Assembly (NCBI GenBank): GCA_016934675.1
Contig: JAFGSJ010000004.1
Span: forward strand, 1-64,000
Origin: a bacterium
GTDB taxonomy: Bacteria > CSSED10-310 > JAFGSJ01
Length of the DNA stretch: 64,000 bases
Reading direction: 5' to 3'
Positions 28,263-38,603 of this stretch are shown piece after piece. The number at the start of each line of letters is the position of its first letter. Position 1 is the stretch's first letter. The notes below the pieces were generated by a model, which ran no database searches, was not told the DNA's origin, and saw only the letters and a program-made list of their open reading frames with translations. The position numbers and the translations under genes were made by a program.

Positions 28263-30053
28263 ATGCGATTACAGATCAAGCCGGGCTGGGTGCCATGGTT
28301 TTTACCTACGATTTTGTTCCTGGTCTTTGTTGGAGCACTGTTGTGTCCGGGATGTAGCGATGATGAGAATGATCCTGATATTATCGTCGATCTCCGGGCG
28401 GATGTGAATCGCAACGGGACGATTGATTTTTCTGATCCGACTGAAGACACTGACGAGGACAGTTGGGATACGACTCATGGCGCCATCTTTCTGGCGAACA
28501 TAGATGACGATCAGGAAACATGCCCAAATACGGGACCTGATCAGGAACTGGCCGCCTGTCATGATGCGATCGATGATGTGGTGAATGGAGAGAACGATCT
28601 CCTGGATATGGCCCGCCTGCAAACGGCACCTTTTCACGATGCAACGGATGATGCCAACGGCAGGCTCAGTATAAGTGAACCGGGCAGGGCCTTTGTGCGG
28701 CTGTTTCGCAAAACAGGCGACAGCTATACGATCTATAGCCCGGAAGAAGAGCTATCGGTAACCGATCTTCGTCACGGGATCGAATTCAGGCTGGAAGCCT
28801 TGGATTTCGTGCGAGATAGTTCGGTCTGGGATGGTTACCTCGATGTTACCTTTAGCGTGACCACAGAGGGTATGACTTACGAGGACCTGGTCCGATTGCG
28901 TGTCTCGCCTCTGATTTTTCATCATCACCTCGACAGCATCAGCACCGCTTATGTGACTGCTTTTAACGACCAGGCCTCGATTACATTTCGCTCCGATCTG
29001 CAGGCGGCTTTGTCTGCTGCTTCAGTCGAAAATCCGCTCTATGAATTCAGGAGCATAGGCGATCAATGGACCCAGGATTTCATGGAAACGGCATACATGT
29101 CCATGCCCGCTGAGGGAGGTCAGCATATCATCAGGGTCAATTTCCGCTCGGCGAATTTCACGAACAACAAACTGCGCAACGCAGGGCGGATCGTGTTTAC
29201 CCAGTTGCGTGGTCCGGACATGGCCGGGGCGGTCTGCTATGATCCGGCCCATTCGGATTATATGGATTCCTTGAACAGTTTCGGGAATCTGGAGGTCATC
29301 CCACCGTTCTCTCATGCCGGCCAATCCTGGCCATTTGGCCGAATTATCCGCGGTAGCACTGCAAACTACTATCCGGACCAGTTTTTTGAGACCATGCTTG
29401 CCTCACAACAGATCCAGCTACCGGTCTCGATTGACACGGAATGGCTAATCGTTGGTCATGTCGATGAAGTATTCAGCTATGTTGAAGTGGAATCTGACCG
29501 GGGTTGGCTGCTCCTGGCCAATGATCCGATTCTGGCTATTGCCATGCTGCAGGATTTGGAGGCAGCCGGATACGGTGATGTGTTGATGTTCGAGGGGATG
29601 AGCTGGATGACGGGCCAATCAGCCGAGATTTCAGTTTCGCAAGTCCTATCCGATCCGGAACTCATGGACGCCAATGTCTGGGCCGCGATCATGGTTGATG
29701 AAATGAAAACCACGTACCATGAGATCACCGGCATCGGCGCGGATGAGATAGTGCCCATACCATTCCTGCATCAGGAAGTCTATGGCTACTCACTTGCCTA
29801 TCAGCCGGGCACGACGAACTCGATCATCATTTCCCGGGACCACTTCGCCACACCGGCAACACACGGTCCGGTCATTAACGGTCTTGATATTTTTCGGCAG
29901 CAATTGCAGGACACTCTGGCTGCTTCTGGGATCACAACGCATTTCGTAGAGGACTGGGACTTATACCATGCCCTCTGGGGTGAGATACACTGCGGATGTG
30001 CGGTGAGCCGCACTGTTCCTAACGACATAATCTGGTGGGAGAGTGATATATGA
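28263..30053 (+). CDS. Protein-arginine deiminase-like lipoprotein (PAD middle and catalytic domains)
   Basis: Lipobox LLCPGCSDD; ADVNRNGTIDF...W....GAIFLANIDDD (PAD_M-like); TQDFMETAYMSMP, VGHVDEVFSYV, LWGEIHCGCAVSR (catalytic Asp, His/Asp, Cys signatures). Confidence 0.88.
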   Translation: MRLQIKPGWVPWFLPTILFLVFVGALLCPGCSDDENDPDIIVDLRADVNRNGTIDFSDPTEDTDEDSWDTTHGAIFLANIDDDQETCPNTGPDQELAACHDAIDDVVNGENDLLDMARLQTAPFHDATDDANGRLSISEPGRAFVRLFRKTGDSYTIYSPEEELSVTDLRHGIEFRLEALDFVRDSSVWDGYLDVTFSVTTEGMTYEDLVRLRVSPLIFHHHLDSISTAYVTAFNDQASITFRSDLQAALSAASVENPLYEFRSIGDQWTQDFMETAYMSMPAEGGQHIIRVNFRSANFTNNKLRNAGRIVFTQLRGPDMAGAVCYDPAHSDYMDSLNSFGNLEVIPPFSHAGQSWPFGRIIRGSTANYYPDQFFETMLASQQIQLPVSIDTEWLIVGHVDEVFSYVEVESDRGWLLLANDPILAIAMLQDLEAAGYGDVLMFEGMSWMTGQSAEISVSQVLSDPELMDANVWAAIMVDEMKTTYHEITGIGADEIVPIPFLHQEVYGYSLAYQPGTTNSIIISRDHFATPATHGPVINGLDIFRQQLQDTLAASGITTHFVEDWDLYHALWGEIHCGCAVSRTVPNDIIWWESDI

Positions 30054-31015
30054 TGAAGATGAACTATTTCATGGCTCTAGTGCTGACCATGGTGGGACTA
30101 TGTTCTGTTCAGAACGGCGTCGCTGCTTTTCAATCCGGTGCTCTCATCGCACTTTCGGCGCTCACTCCGTCAGAACAGGATGCACTCCTGCTGGCAATCA
30201 AACAAGCCCGAACCGACGAGCCTGACGCATTTGCCGCTGTCAAACAGGTCCGGGACAACCTGGCCGAGCTCGATGCCGTGAAACGTGGTCGTCTGGCTGT
30301 GATCACCCCGCTCCTGAAAAGTATAGGCGAAAAAGCACTCTATCCGCTTTTGGAACATATCGCAGTCAGTGATCCCGGCCCAACGGGCTTGACCACGACC
30401 GCCTGGTTGGCCTGGCAGTTGGGACTACTCGAAGCTGTGGGCATGCTCCGAGATGGGCGGACCGCGCCTGTTCTGCGTGCCGTAATCCAAAGCGAACAGC
30501 ACGAGCTCGAAGTGTTCGAGACCGCGGTAGCGGCGTATGCCAAACTCGCGACCGACCGGGTCGTGCAGGACTTACTCGAACTGTCTTCCTGTCCGGAACC
30601 AAAACGTGCATCTGTTCTGGCAGGCATGGGCTTCTGTCGCCGGCTGGACATTGCCCGACACCTGGCCACGACACTTCAAGAAAATCCGGACCAAAACACT
30701 GCCCTGATCGTGGCCCGGGCCCTGGGCAGGATCGGGTCGGCCCTGGCCTGGCAGACGGAAATCATCGCACTCAGCGGTCAAGAAGGTCCGGTCCGGACCA
30801 TGGCGGCCCGATCTCTGGTCGAAGCATACCTACGCTTCAGCCCGGAGGTCCAAAAGATGATCATCCGTTCTCTTCTCATGATTGATCATCCCGATACCTT
30901 GGACTATATTCAGGAACTCAGAATGACAACAAACCCTGATCGATATCAAGAACTCGATCAGCTCATCGAAAGGTTCCAGAAGAGCCCGTTACGGCGCATC
31001 CGGACCATACCCTGA
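30050..31015 (+). CDS. HEAT-repeat-like protein
   Basis: Helical repeat pattern (ALGRIGSALAW.., ARSLVEAYLRF); start overlaps the upstream gene. Confidence 0.55.
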   Translation: MMKMNYFMALVLTMVGLCSVQNGVAAFQSGALIALSALTPSEQDALLLAIKQARTDEPDAFAAVKQVRDNLAELDAVKRGRLAVITPLLKSIGEKALYPLLEHIAVSDPGPTGLTTTAWLAWQLGLLEAVGMLRDGRTAPVLRAVIQSEQHELEVFETAVAAYAKLATDRVVQDLLELSSCPEPKRASVLAGMGFCRRLDIARHLATTLQENPDQNTALIVARALGRIGSALAWQTEIIALSGQEGPVRTMAARSLVEAYLRFSPEVQKMIIRSLLMIDHPDTLDYIQELRMTTNPDRYQELDQLIERFQKSPLRRIRTIP

Positions 31016-31031
31016 ATACTGTAGGTGAGTC

Positions 31032-32231
31032 ATGCATAAGAATATCCCGTTTTCGCCTCCTGATATCTCTCAAACGGAGATCGTAGGCGTTATCGAGGTG
31101 CTGCGGTCAGGATGGATTACCACCGGACCCATAACAAAGCAATTTGAAAAGGAAATCGCCCGCTATTGTGCCACGCCTCGAGCGGTATGCCTGAACTCCG
31201 CCACCAGCGCTATGGAATTGACCCTCCGTATTCTGGGAGTCGGCCCGGGCGATGAAGTCATTACTTCGGCTTATACCTATACTTCCTCGGCCAGCGTGAT
31301 CATCCACTGTGGGGCTACACCTATCCTGGTCGATACCGCTCCCGATTCATTTGAAATGGACTATCAGGCCCTGGATAAAGCAATTTCACCCAGGACCAAG
31401 GCCATCATCCCGGTCGATATTGCCGGAATCATGTGTGATTATGATACGATAATGACCATTGTCCAAAATAAGAAAAAGGCCTTCAAGCCCTCGGATAATC
31501 GTCTGCAGCAAGCGTTCGGAAGAGTTATCATCCTGGCCGATGCCGCTCATTCATTCGGGGCAACCTCTAAGGGTCGCACCAATGGGACCCTTTCTGATTT
31601 TACCTGCTTTTCATTCCATGCCGTAAAAAACTTGACCACCGCCGAAGGAGGTGCCGTGGTCTGGCCAGAAATCAACGGGATAGATAATGACTGGCTCTAT
31701 CATGAATATATGTTACTCTCCCTCCATGGACAATCCAAGGACGCTTTCAATAAGAACAGATCAGGTTCTTGGGAATACGATATCATCTATCCCGCCTATA
31801 AGTGTAATCTGCCCGATATTCTCGCAGCTATCGGTTTGGCACAATTGCATCGCTATCCTCATCTGCTCGAAAAACGAAGAAAGCTGATCGAATCCTATAA
31901 TGAATTCCTCGGGAAACTGCCGGTAATTCTGCTCGATCACTATAATGATCAGAGAACAGGCAGTGGGCATCTCTACCTGATACGTCTAAAAGATAAAACC
32001 GAAGAACAACGAAATGTGATTCTAACGAAAATGGCTGAACAGAGCGTCAGCTGTAACGTGCATTTCAAACCACTGCCCATGTTTACAGCCTATAAAGCAA
32101 TCGGCTTCGACATATGCAACTATCCCAATGCTTATAACCAATATCGAAACGAATTAACACTCCCTTTATACAGCAGCTTATCGACCGATGACATTCACTA
32201 TGTATGTTCATGCCTGGCTCATCTTCTATGA
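31032..32231 (+). CDS. DegT/DnrJ/EryC1/StrS-family PLP aminotransferase
   Basis: IPFSPPDISQTEIVGVIEVLRSGWITTGP; NSATSAMELTLRILGVGPGDEVIT; LADAAHSFGA; SFHAVKNLTTAEGGAVV. Confidence 0.92.
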   Translation: MHKNIPFSPPDISQTEIVGVIEVLRSGWITTGPITKQFEKEIARYCATPRAVCLNSATSAMELTLRILGVGPGDEVITSAYTYTSSASVIIHCGATPILVDTAPDSFEMDYQALDKAISPRTKAIIPVDIAGIMCDYDTIMTIVQNKKKAFKPSDNRLQQAFGRVIILADAAHSFGATSKGRTNGTLSDFTCFSFHAVKNLTTAEGGAVVWPEINGIDNDWLYHEYMLLSLHGQSKDAFNKNRSGSWEYDIIYPAYKCNLPDILAAIGLAQLHRYPHLLEKRRKLIESYNEFLGKLPVILLDHYNDQRTGSGHLYLIRLKDKTEEQRNVILTKMAEQSVSCNVHFKPLPMFTAYKAIGFDICNYPNAYNQYRNELTLPLYSSLSTDDIHYVCSCLAHLL

Positions 32232-32605
32232 CCATGGATTGACCCTGAAAGCCCAATAAACCTTGACAATGTTCCCGGGATAGTATAGCTTAAAATCCAT
32301 AAATGTACCGTGTTATCGCGCCGAAGCGTGCCCTTCAATTTCCTGGCTATGCATAGACGGTTTTCCAGTCAAATTAGTAGGCAATAGGATTATATGATAA
32401 GATTGGCATGTCGATCTATCATGAAAACGAGCTCGAGCGATATTACCGAAAAGAATTATAGTGTTGTACTCACAAAGCTGATGAGGATTACTTTCAATCC
32501 TCGTACACAGGATGAGAGTCCATTTAGTGTTGTTCATATTATTGATCTTGTTCAAATGGACTATACATCCCTTTCGGAAAATAGTGTGTAAAAGGAACAC
32601 GCCTG

Positions 32606-33307
32606 ATGGGAATAATCCCCTGGGAAAGCCTGCCGTTAATCATGAAGAATGATGAGGTTTATCCTTATTATCAACTACTGAAGAATAAACCATATAGCCT
32701 GTTGGGTAAGCGTGTTTTTGATGTAGGCCTGGGGCTTGCTCTGGTCATCATTCTGCTGCCACTTTATTGCCTGATTTCGCTGGCGATTGTACTCGATTCC
32801 CAGGGCCCGGTTTTCTATAGGCAGGAAAGAGTGACGCAATATGGCCGGAAATTTCGCATTTTCAAATTTCGGACCATGGTCCGACATGCCGAATCGATCG
32901 GGAGCCAGCTTACAACTCAATATGATACCCGCATTACCAGGGTTGGCAGGTTCCTGAGAAGATTCCGCTTGGATGAAATTCCGCAGTTGTTCAATATTTT
33001 CAGCGGTGACATGACCTTTGTGGGTACGAGGCCGGAAGTGGAAAAATATGTCTCCAAGTACACTCCCGAAATGTATGCGACCCTGCTCTTACCGGCAGGA
33101 GTCACTTCAGAAGCCAGTATTCAGTACAAGGACGAGGAGCGTCTTCTCTCACCCGGTTGTAATGTAGACCAGGTGTATATTCAGCAGATACTGCCTGAAA
33201 AGATGAAATATAATTTGGCATCATTACAACAATTTTCGCTTGTGCATGAGCTACGAACTATGGTGCGCACCGTCTTGGCGGTTTTACACGGAGATCGCAC
33301 CGCCTGA
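32606..33307 (+). CDS. Bacterial sugar transferase (undecaprenyl-phosphate glycosyl-1-phosphate transferase-like)
   Basis: KRVFDVGLGLALVIILLPLY..., FYRQERVTQYGRKFRIFKFRTM, RRFRLDEIPQLFNIFSGDMTFVGTRPE. Confidence 0.92.
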   Translation: MGIIPWESLPLIMKNDEVYPYYQLLKNKPYSLLGKRVFDVGLGLALVIILLPLYCLISLAIVLDSQGPVFYRQERVTQYGRKFRIFKFRTMVRHAESIGSQLTTQYDTRITRVGRFLRRFRLDEIPQLFNIFSGDMTFVGTRPEVEKYVSKYTPEMYATLLLPAGVTSEASIQYKDEERLLSPGCNVDQVYIQQILPEKMKYNLASLQQFSLVHELRTMVRTVLAVLHGDRTA

Positions 33308-33334
33308 CGGGATTTTCAGACCGGAGGTTAGCCC

Positions 33335-34084
33335 GTGGAAAATCTGGTTTCGATCATCACGCCCAGTTATAATTGTGCCGGTTTCATCGCTGAAACGATC
33401 GAATCCGTACAAAACCAGACCTATCAAAACTGGGAAATGATCGTTGTCGATGATTGCTCGACAGATGATACGAGAACCATCGTTGAATCCTATCAGGCAC
33501 ACGATTCACGTATAAAGTATTACTATCTTGCCCTCAACAGCGGGGCCGCAGTAGCCAGGACCAAGGCGATGGAGCTCGCTTCGGGTAAGTATATCGCCTT
33601 CCTTGACAGCGATGATGTCTGGGTGCCCACCAAATTGGAAAAGCAAATTGCTTTTATGCTGGCCCACCAGTACAATTTTACCTGTACTGCATATGCCCAC
33701 ATGGACGAACAGGGAAAGCCTCTCGACAGGATCATCAAGACGAAAAGAAAAACAGATTACAATGGGATTCTACTCAGTTGCCCCGTGGGCAATTCAACTG
33801 TGATCTATAATGCCGAGAACTTGGGTAAATTCACTGTTCCCAACATAAAGAAAAGAAACGATGACGCACTCTGGCTCCAAATCCTGAAAAAGGAAAAATT
33901 CATCTATGGTCTGAACCAGGTCCTGACCAGATACAGAATACGCCAGAATTCCATCTCCATCAATAAAATTGATTTATTCAAGTATCATTGGCAACTCTAT
34001 CGAGAAATTGAACATTTATCACTGCCTCGCTCGATTTTCCACATTTGCTTCTGGATATTCTTAAAGGTCTTTCATGTGAAATGA
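33335..34084 (+). CDS. Glycosyltransferase family 2
   Basis: VSIITPSYNCAGFIAETIESVQNQTYQNWEMIVVDDCSTDDT; FLDSDDVW. Confidence 0.93.
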   Translation: MENLVSIITPSYNCAGFIAETIESVQNQTYQNWEMIVVDDCSTDDTRTIVESYQAHDSRIKYYYLALNSGAAVARTKAMELASGKYIAFLDSDDVWVPTKLEKQIAFMLAHQYNFTCTAYAHMDEQGKPLDRIIKTKRKTDYNGILLSCPVGNSTVIYNAENLGKFTVPNIKKRNDDALWLQILKKEKFIYGLNQVLTRYRIRQNSISINKIDLFKYHWQLYREIEHLSLPRSIFHICFWIFLKVFHVK

Positions 34085-34335
34085 TAAAGATCGGACAAGC
34101 ATGTGATCCGGGTTAGCGCAGGCATGCTTGTTGGCGAATGTTGGCCGGGGAATGGTGGCAATCGGCCGGACCAGCAGCCCTTTCGGAGAAGTCAAAGCAA
34201 CTCTCCATACGACGAAGCATATGTCTATAATACACCACTCATGAGGTTTTCCGCCCCATGGTTGACAGATGCTGCTTGGGGTGATCGGGTTGGCCCAGAA
34301 ATTGCTACGATAAGTGCGAGATAAGGAGGTCAATC

Positions 34336-34725
34336 ATGTTCATCGATCGACGGCACAATCGTTCTGACAAGGTATACGAAGCGGTGACCAAGCAACTGCA
34401 AGCGGTAGTCCTGGATGGAAAGCTACAGACGGCCCTCTTGGCTGACAGTGACGGTTTAGTGATCGCTGCTGCCAACAATGATCCGCTCAATGATTCACTC
34501 GGTGTGATCGGCGGTAGTCTTCTGACCGAGCGGAATGGTGATGGGCATTCGCATGAGACGACCTATATCCTCAAGCGACGTGAAGGCAATTATTCGATAG
34601 TGTATCACCAGTTCAGTCTACTCGATCAAGACGTTATCTTTCTGGCCCTGGGTTCTGAGCTTGATACGGTCAAGCCACTGGTTTTGCGAGCTGTTACGGG
34701 CACCAAACGCATTCTGGAGAACTGA
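34336..34725 (+). CDS. Roadblock/LC7-like small protein
   Basis: ALLADSDGLVIAAANNDP followed by VIFLALGSELDT; RBS AAGGAGG. Confidence 0.5.
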   Translation: MFIDRRHNRSDKVYEAVTKQLQAVVLDGKLQTALLADSDGLVIAAANNDPLNDSLGVIGGSLLTERNGDGHSHETTYILKRREGNYSIVYHQFSLLDQDVIFLALGSELDTVKPLVLRAVTGTKRILEN

Positions 34726-34751
34726 AGTATCCGTGTGGGCCTGGCGGGCAG

Positions 34752-36053
34752 TTATTCTGAGCCGAGGCCGGTGGAATCTTGGTGACGAGCCCTTTTCCTT
34801 TTACGGGCGGCGACTTCAGGTGCTTCGATGATGCAGGTGACCAGAATTTTAACTGCCATCCAGAGTAATTGACCGGTTTTGCGGATGAGTCCGGGTGGCT
34901 CATGGCCGACATCCGGCCAGCCTTTTTCGTCCGGTTGGACGTTCTCCCAGTTATGAAAGAGGCGTCCCCATTTACTTTTCAGTGCTTCCTGCACACGTTC
35001 ATTACCGATATGGGGGTACCAGAACATATCGTGATAGAGCACACTGGCGATATATGACCAGGGCGCCAACCAGGTTTTGAGTGACCATTCGACCAATTTT
35101 TTCAGGTTTCCCCAATAGATCCGGTGCTGCATCCTGGCGGCGAAAGTCAGGTCTTTGAACGGGCCGACGAAATGCCAGTTTTCATGGGCCAGGTCCTCAT
35201 CACCCACGATTTCGATTTCCGAGGGATCGCCGCAGCCGAGTCCTCGTTCATGGGCCAGCCGCACATATTTCAGGTCATTCAACGGGTCGAAGCCCATCAT
35301 CTTGGCTGCCACGGCATCGATCGCCACCTGATCGGCCGAGGCCAGAATGACGTTTTTGCCGTACGGTGACATGCAGCGTGGGCCCGGACCATCTCCCGCA
35401 AAAGTCCCATCCATGACGGCAAAGACACCGCGATGGATTTTTTTCTGGATCATCAATAGATCGACCAGCGTTTCGTGAATAACCGGGTGGGTCCAATGCC
35501 GCCATTCGTTGAGCAGGCCACCGAGAGCATTTTTCATAGCCCCGGTCGTGGTGGTAAAAACATGCGTTTTCACTGTGGGTAGATGGATGATATTCTCACC
35601 GATAAAGCGTTTGGGGATGGAAAAACCGTCCGGATAAACCTCATTTAAACACAAGAACTGATCGACCAGGTCGCCGACCGCGTCCCTGATCGAAATCCAT
35701 TCATCCCCTTCATACAGATGAATATTGCGCAGTCCATGGGCCTCGATAACGTGGATTTGTTTATTCTCACGTTCACCCAAATGAGCATCGATGACGACGG
35801 TCCGATTATGGCAGCCATGGACCAAGTCCTTTTGATAGCCGTCCTTGAGCAGGGTCCGGATGACCCCTTCGAGTTGCCAGGGCACCGTCGAGCTGCCCGG
35901 ATAAAAAAAATGCCAGCTGATATTGATCTTCAGGGCCGTATCAGCATCCTTGGCCAGCACCTTCTGATAATCGGCCAGGTTCATTAAACGATAATAATCT
36001 TCCAATACGGTTTCGGGCGTTGTCCTGAGCACTGCTACTTTTGATCGGACCAT
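34752..36053 (-). CDS. DUF362-like protein
   Basis: KVAVLRTTPETVLEDY, LPTVKTHVFTTTTGAMKNALGGL, MDGTFAGDGPGPRCMSPYGKNVILASADQVAIDAVAAKMMGFDP. Confidence 0.8.
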   Translation of the reverse strand: MVRSKVAVLRTTPETVLEDYYRLMNLADYQKVLAKDADTALKINISWHFFYPGSSTVPWQLEGVIRTLLKDGYQKDLVHGCHNRTVVIDAHLGERENKQIHVIEAHGLRNIHLYEGDEWISIRDAVGDLVDQFLCLNEVYPDGFSIPKRFIGENIIHLPTVKTHVFTTTTGAMKNALGGLLNEWRHWTHPVIHETLVDLLMIQKKIHRGVFAVMDGTFAGDGPGPRCMSPYGKNVILASADQVAIDAVAAKMMGFDPLNDLKYVRLAHERGLGCGDPSEIEIVGDEDLAHENWHFVGPFKDLTFAARMQHRIYWGNLKKLVEWSLKTWLAPWSYIASVLYHDMFWYPHIGNERVQEALKSKWGRLFHNWENVQPDEKGWPDVGHEPPGLIRKTGQLLWMAVKILVTCIIEAPEVAARKRKRARHQDSTGLGSE

Positions 36054-36083
36054 CTGCTCTTCCTCATGCTTTCTTTCAGTAAT

Positions 36084-36120
36084 AAAAACCCCGGAAAGGG
36101 GTAAAGCATTTCCGGGGTTT
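36084..36120 (-). terminator. Rho-independent terminator downstream of the barrel-protein gene
   Basis: Perfect 12-bp inverted repeat AAACCCCGGAAA/TTTCCGGGGTTT with T-run on the minus strand. Confidence 0.8.
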
Positions 36121-36143
36121 ATCTTCACACAATGTGAATTGTC

Positions 36144-36737
36144 TTAGAGCAGAACAGCGACACCGGCATAGAGTTCGAACTTGGTCGAATCGGCATCACC
36201 GTCATTTTTATAGCCACCTTCCTTATATTCATAATCACCCATGCCCAGAGTCAATCGTAATCCACCGTCTAAGGCAAAGTGATCGTTCAGGAAATACTTG
36301 GCTCCGCCCTGCAGACCGAACATGAAACCAGTTATGGTCTCCTCATAACCATCATCAGTCTTTTCGTTACCGAATCCGAGAAAACCGCCGGCATAGGGAA
36401 ACAATTCCGAGCTCAAATCGAAATAATAGTTGGCCCCAGCGCCCAGTCCAAAATACGTTGTGGTAACATCTTCACCATTTTCGGTCGAGGTCGAATCAAA
36501 ATCGAACAAAACAAAGGCTTCGAGATTATCGATCACAACATAGCCACCGTGAACATTCAAACCAAATGTGGTTATCGTTTGATCTGTATCTTCAAATTCC
36601 CGTTTATCACTGCTGAAATTGAAATTGGAATCGCCGGAAATAATGATCGTGCCTGGTGATAACTGGACAGCCATTGCTTGCGGAACAATCAATAGAGCAC
36701 ACACAGCGACAAAAAGAATCATCTTTTCGAGTTTCAT
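36144..36737 (-). CDS. Outer-membrane beta-barrel-type protein
   Basis: Signal peptide (MILFVAVCALLIVPQAMA); alternating barrel-like strands; C-terminal FELYAGVAVLL. Confidence 0.65.
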   Translation of the reverse strand: MKLEKMILFVAVCALLIVPQAMAVQLSPGTIIISGDSNFNFSSDKREFEDTDQTITTFGLNVHGGYVVIDNLEAFVLFDFDSTSTENGEDVTTTYFGLGAGANYYFDLSSELFPYAGGFLGFGNEKTDDGYEETITGFMFGLQGGAKYFLNDHFALDGGLRLTLGMGDYEYKEGGYKNDGDADSTKFELYAGVAVLL

Positions 36738-36943
36738 GATTAACTCCCTTCTTTGTTCATTAGGTTCAACTTCTTCAAATACTATTACTATTGCTCGTGC
36801 GGGTTTGTGACCTTCACGCTATTGCTACCCCTCCTTTTCACCTCCTTCCACATACGTTTCATACGTTTGGTCTTATGAGAATTCGGAATTGTTTCTTCAG
36901 TCTAATATGATAGATTTTCTCCTTAAAATTTCAAGTTTATATT

Positions 36944-37477
36944 TCATTCATTCGATTGATCAGGACCGGCAAAATGAGGAATGGGTTGACCGATATCGAT
37001 GTGGTCGACACTGGTCAGTTTCCAGGAAGTTCCTTCTTGACGCAGTGCCAGTTGCATCGTCCCAAATGTGGTTGGACCGCCGACCAGAAAATACCTCTGG
37101 TTGTGATAGGCCGACAGATCGATACCCTGCTGGACGTGTTGATCAGGCACAAAGGTAGCTACCACTTTGAATTCAAGGCTTAGTGTCCCGATTGTATTGC
37201 TGTTGATCGTGGTTTCGACATGCTGGGTAATGATTTTAATGTCGCTAAACTGGGTGCATAGACGGCGCAGCATCTCGGCAATATTGGGTTTGGTCAGGCC
37301 GGACCGATCGATATACTCGTCTGAAATCAGAGCCATGAAAGCATCGGTATCCTTTGCTTGAACAGCCTGAATAGCCCGGTCCAGGAATTTTTCGAGCGGG
37401 TCTTTTTTCAGGACCTGATAGAGAAAAAGCAGAAGGGTCACGATCAAACCAAGTGCGATGTAGGCTTTTTGTGACAT
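36944..37477 (-). CDS. Membrane-anchored NTF2/SnoaL-like protein
   Basis: N-terminal TM helix, then LEKFLDRAIQAVQAKDTDAFMALISDEYID...; C-terminal W.L..VDHI. Confidence 0.55.
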   Translation of the reverse strand: MSQKAYIALGLIVTLLLFLYQVLKKDPLEKFLDRAIQAVQAKDTDAFMALISDEYIDRSGLTKPNIAEMLRRLCTQFSDIKIITQHVETTINSNTIGTLSLEFKVVATFVPDQHVQQGIDLSAYHNQRYFLVGGPTTFGTMQLALRQEGTSWKLTSVDHIDIGQPIPHFAGPDQSNE

Positions 37478-37589
37478 CGAACTCTCCAGGTGCTAGACGA
37501 TCAATGAGAAGACGCTGTTCCCAAGTGATGTCTCACCTATTATAATGGAAGAACAGTTAAAAGTAAACCCAGTTTTGGGGAACTCTCAA

Positions 37590-38603
37590 TTATGGAGTAC
37601 TCGTGAGCCATTGCGCTAATTTAGTCATGCCCTGGTCAATGCTGGTCCGGGGTTGATACCCGAGATATTCTTTGGCGGCAGAGAGGTCGAACCAGTGTGG
37701 GCAGGAGAGCTGATAGGCGAGGAAGCGGGTCATAGGCGGTTCATTTTTCAGCTTGAGCAGACGGTAGACCAATTCACAACAAGCTCCGATTAAGGCAGCT
37801 TTTTTAACCGAGATATGCTGGGTGACAGACGGCAGGCCGGCTGCCTGGACGATGCGATTGATCATTTCCTTGACGGACATGGGCTGGTCCTGTGAAATGA
37901 AAAAGGTCCTCCCGGCTATGTTTGAGCCGGGCCATAAGCGGTCGAGGGCAAGTAGATGCGCCTCGGCGGCGTTATCGACATAGGTCGTATCGACCAGATT
38001 ATCGCCCCGGCCCACGATGCGTAAACGCCCGGAACGTGCCCGGTCCACTATGCGGACCACCAGGTTATTGTCCTCCGGTCCCCAGATCAGGTGTGGTCGC
38101 AAGGCGCAGGTCGCCAGATGTCGATCATTGGCTTGAAGTACGAGTCGTTCTGCTTCGGCCTTGGTTTGCGAATAAAACGAATCATATTCGACAGGATACG
38201 GTGCGTTTTCATCGATACCCTCACAACCGCGACGACCGTAGGCTACACTCGGGGAACTGGTATAGATAAAACGTGGCACACTCAGTATGCGGCAGGCTTC
38301 GAGCAGGTTTTTAGTCCCTATGACATTGGTCGTATAAAATTCCTGATAGGGTCCCCACATGACCACTCGAGCAGCCGTATGGATGACCGCATCCATTCCG
38401 GACACGGCCAGTCGCACGGGTGCAATCTGACGGATATCTCCTCGAATGAGGTTGACTCCCAGGGTCCGCAATTGAGGATAATCTCCCCGACTGAATACCG
38501 TGACCCGTTCACCCCGGTCAAGCAGTTGTCTGACGATGACTTGGCCGAGAAAGCCACCGCCACCTGTTACCAGAATATTCATGAGAGTTTCTCCTGCGCC
38601 CAA
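37590..38603 (-). CDS. oleD: NAD-dependent epimerase/3-beta-HSD family, OleD-like
   Basis: ILVTGGGGFLGQVIVRQLLDRGERV; YSQTKAEAERLV; position in oleABCD-like cluster. Confidence 0.8.
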   Translation of the reverse strand: MGAGETLMNILVTGGGGFLGQVIVRQLLDRGERVTVFSRGDYPQLRTLGVNLIRGDIRQIAPVRLAVSGMDAVIHTAARVVMWGPYQEFYTTNVIGTKNLLEACRILSVPRFIYTSSPSVAYGRRGCEGIDENAPYPVEYDSFYSQTKAEAERLVLQANDRHLATCALRPHLIWGPEDNNLVVRIVDRARSGRLRIVGRGDNLVDTTYVDNAAEAHLLALDRLWPGSNIAGRTFFISQDQPMSVKEMINRIVQAAGLPSVTQHISVKKAALIGACCELVYRLLKLKNEPPMTRFLAYQLSCPHWFDLSAAKEYLGYQPRTSIDQGMTKLAQWLTSTP

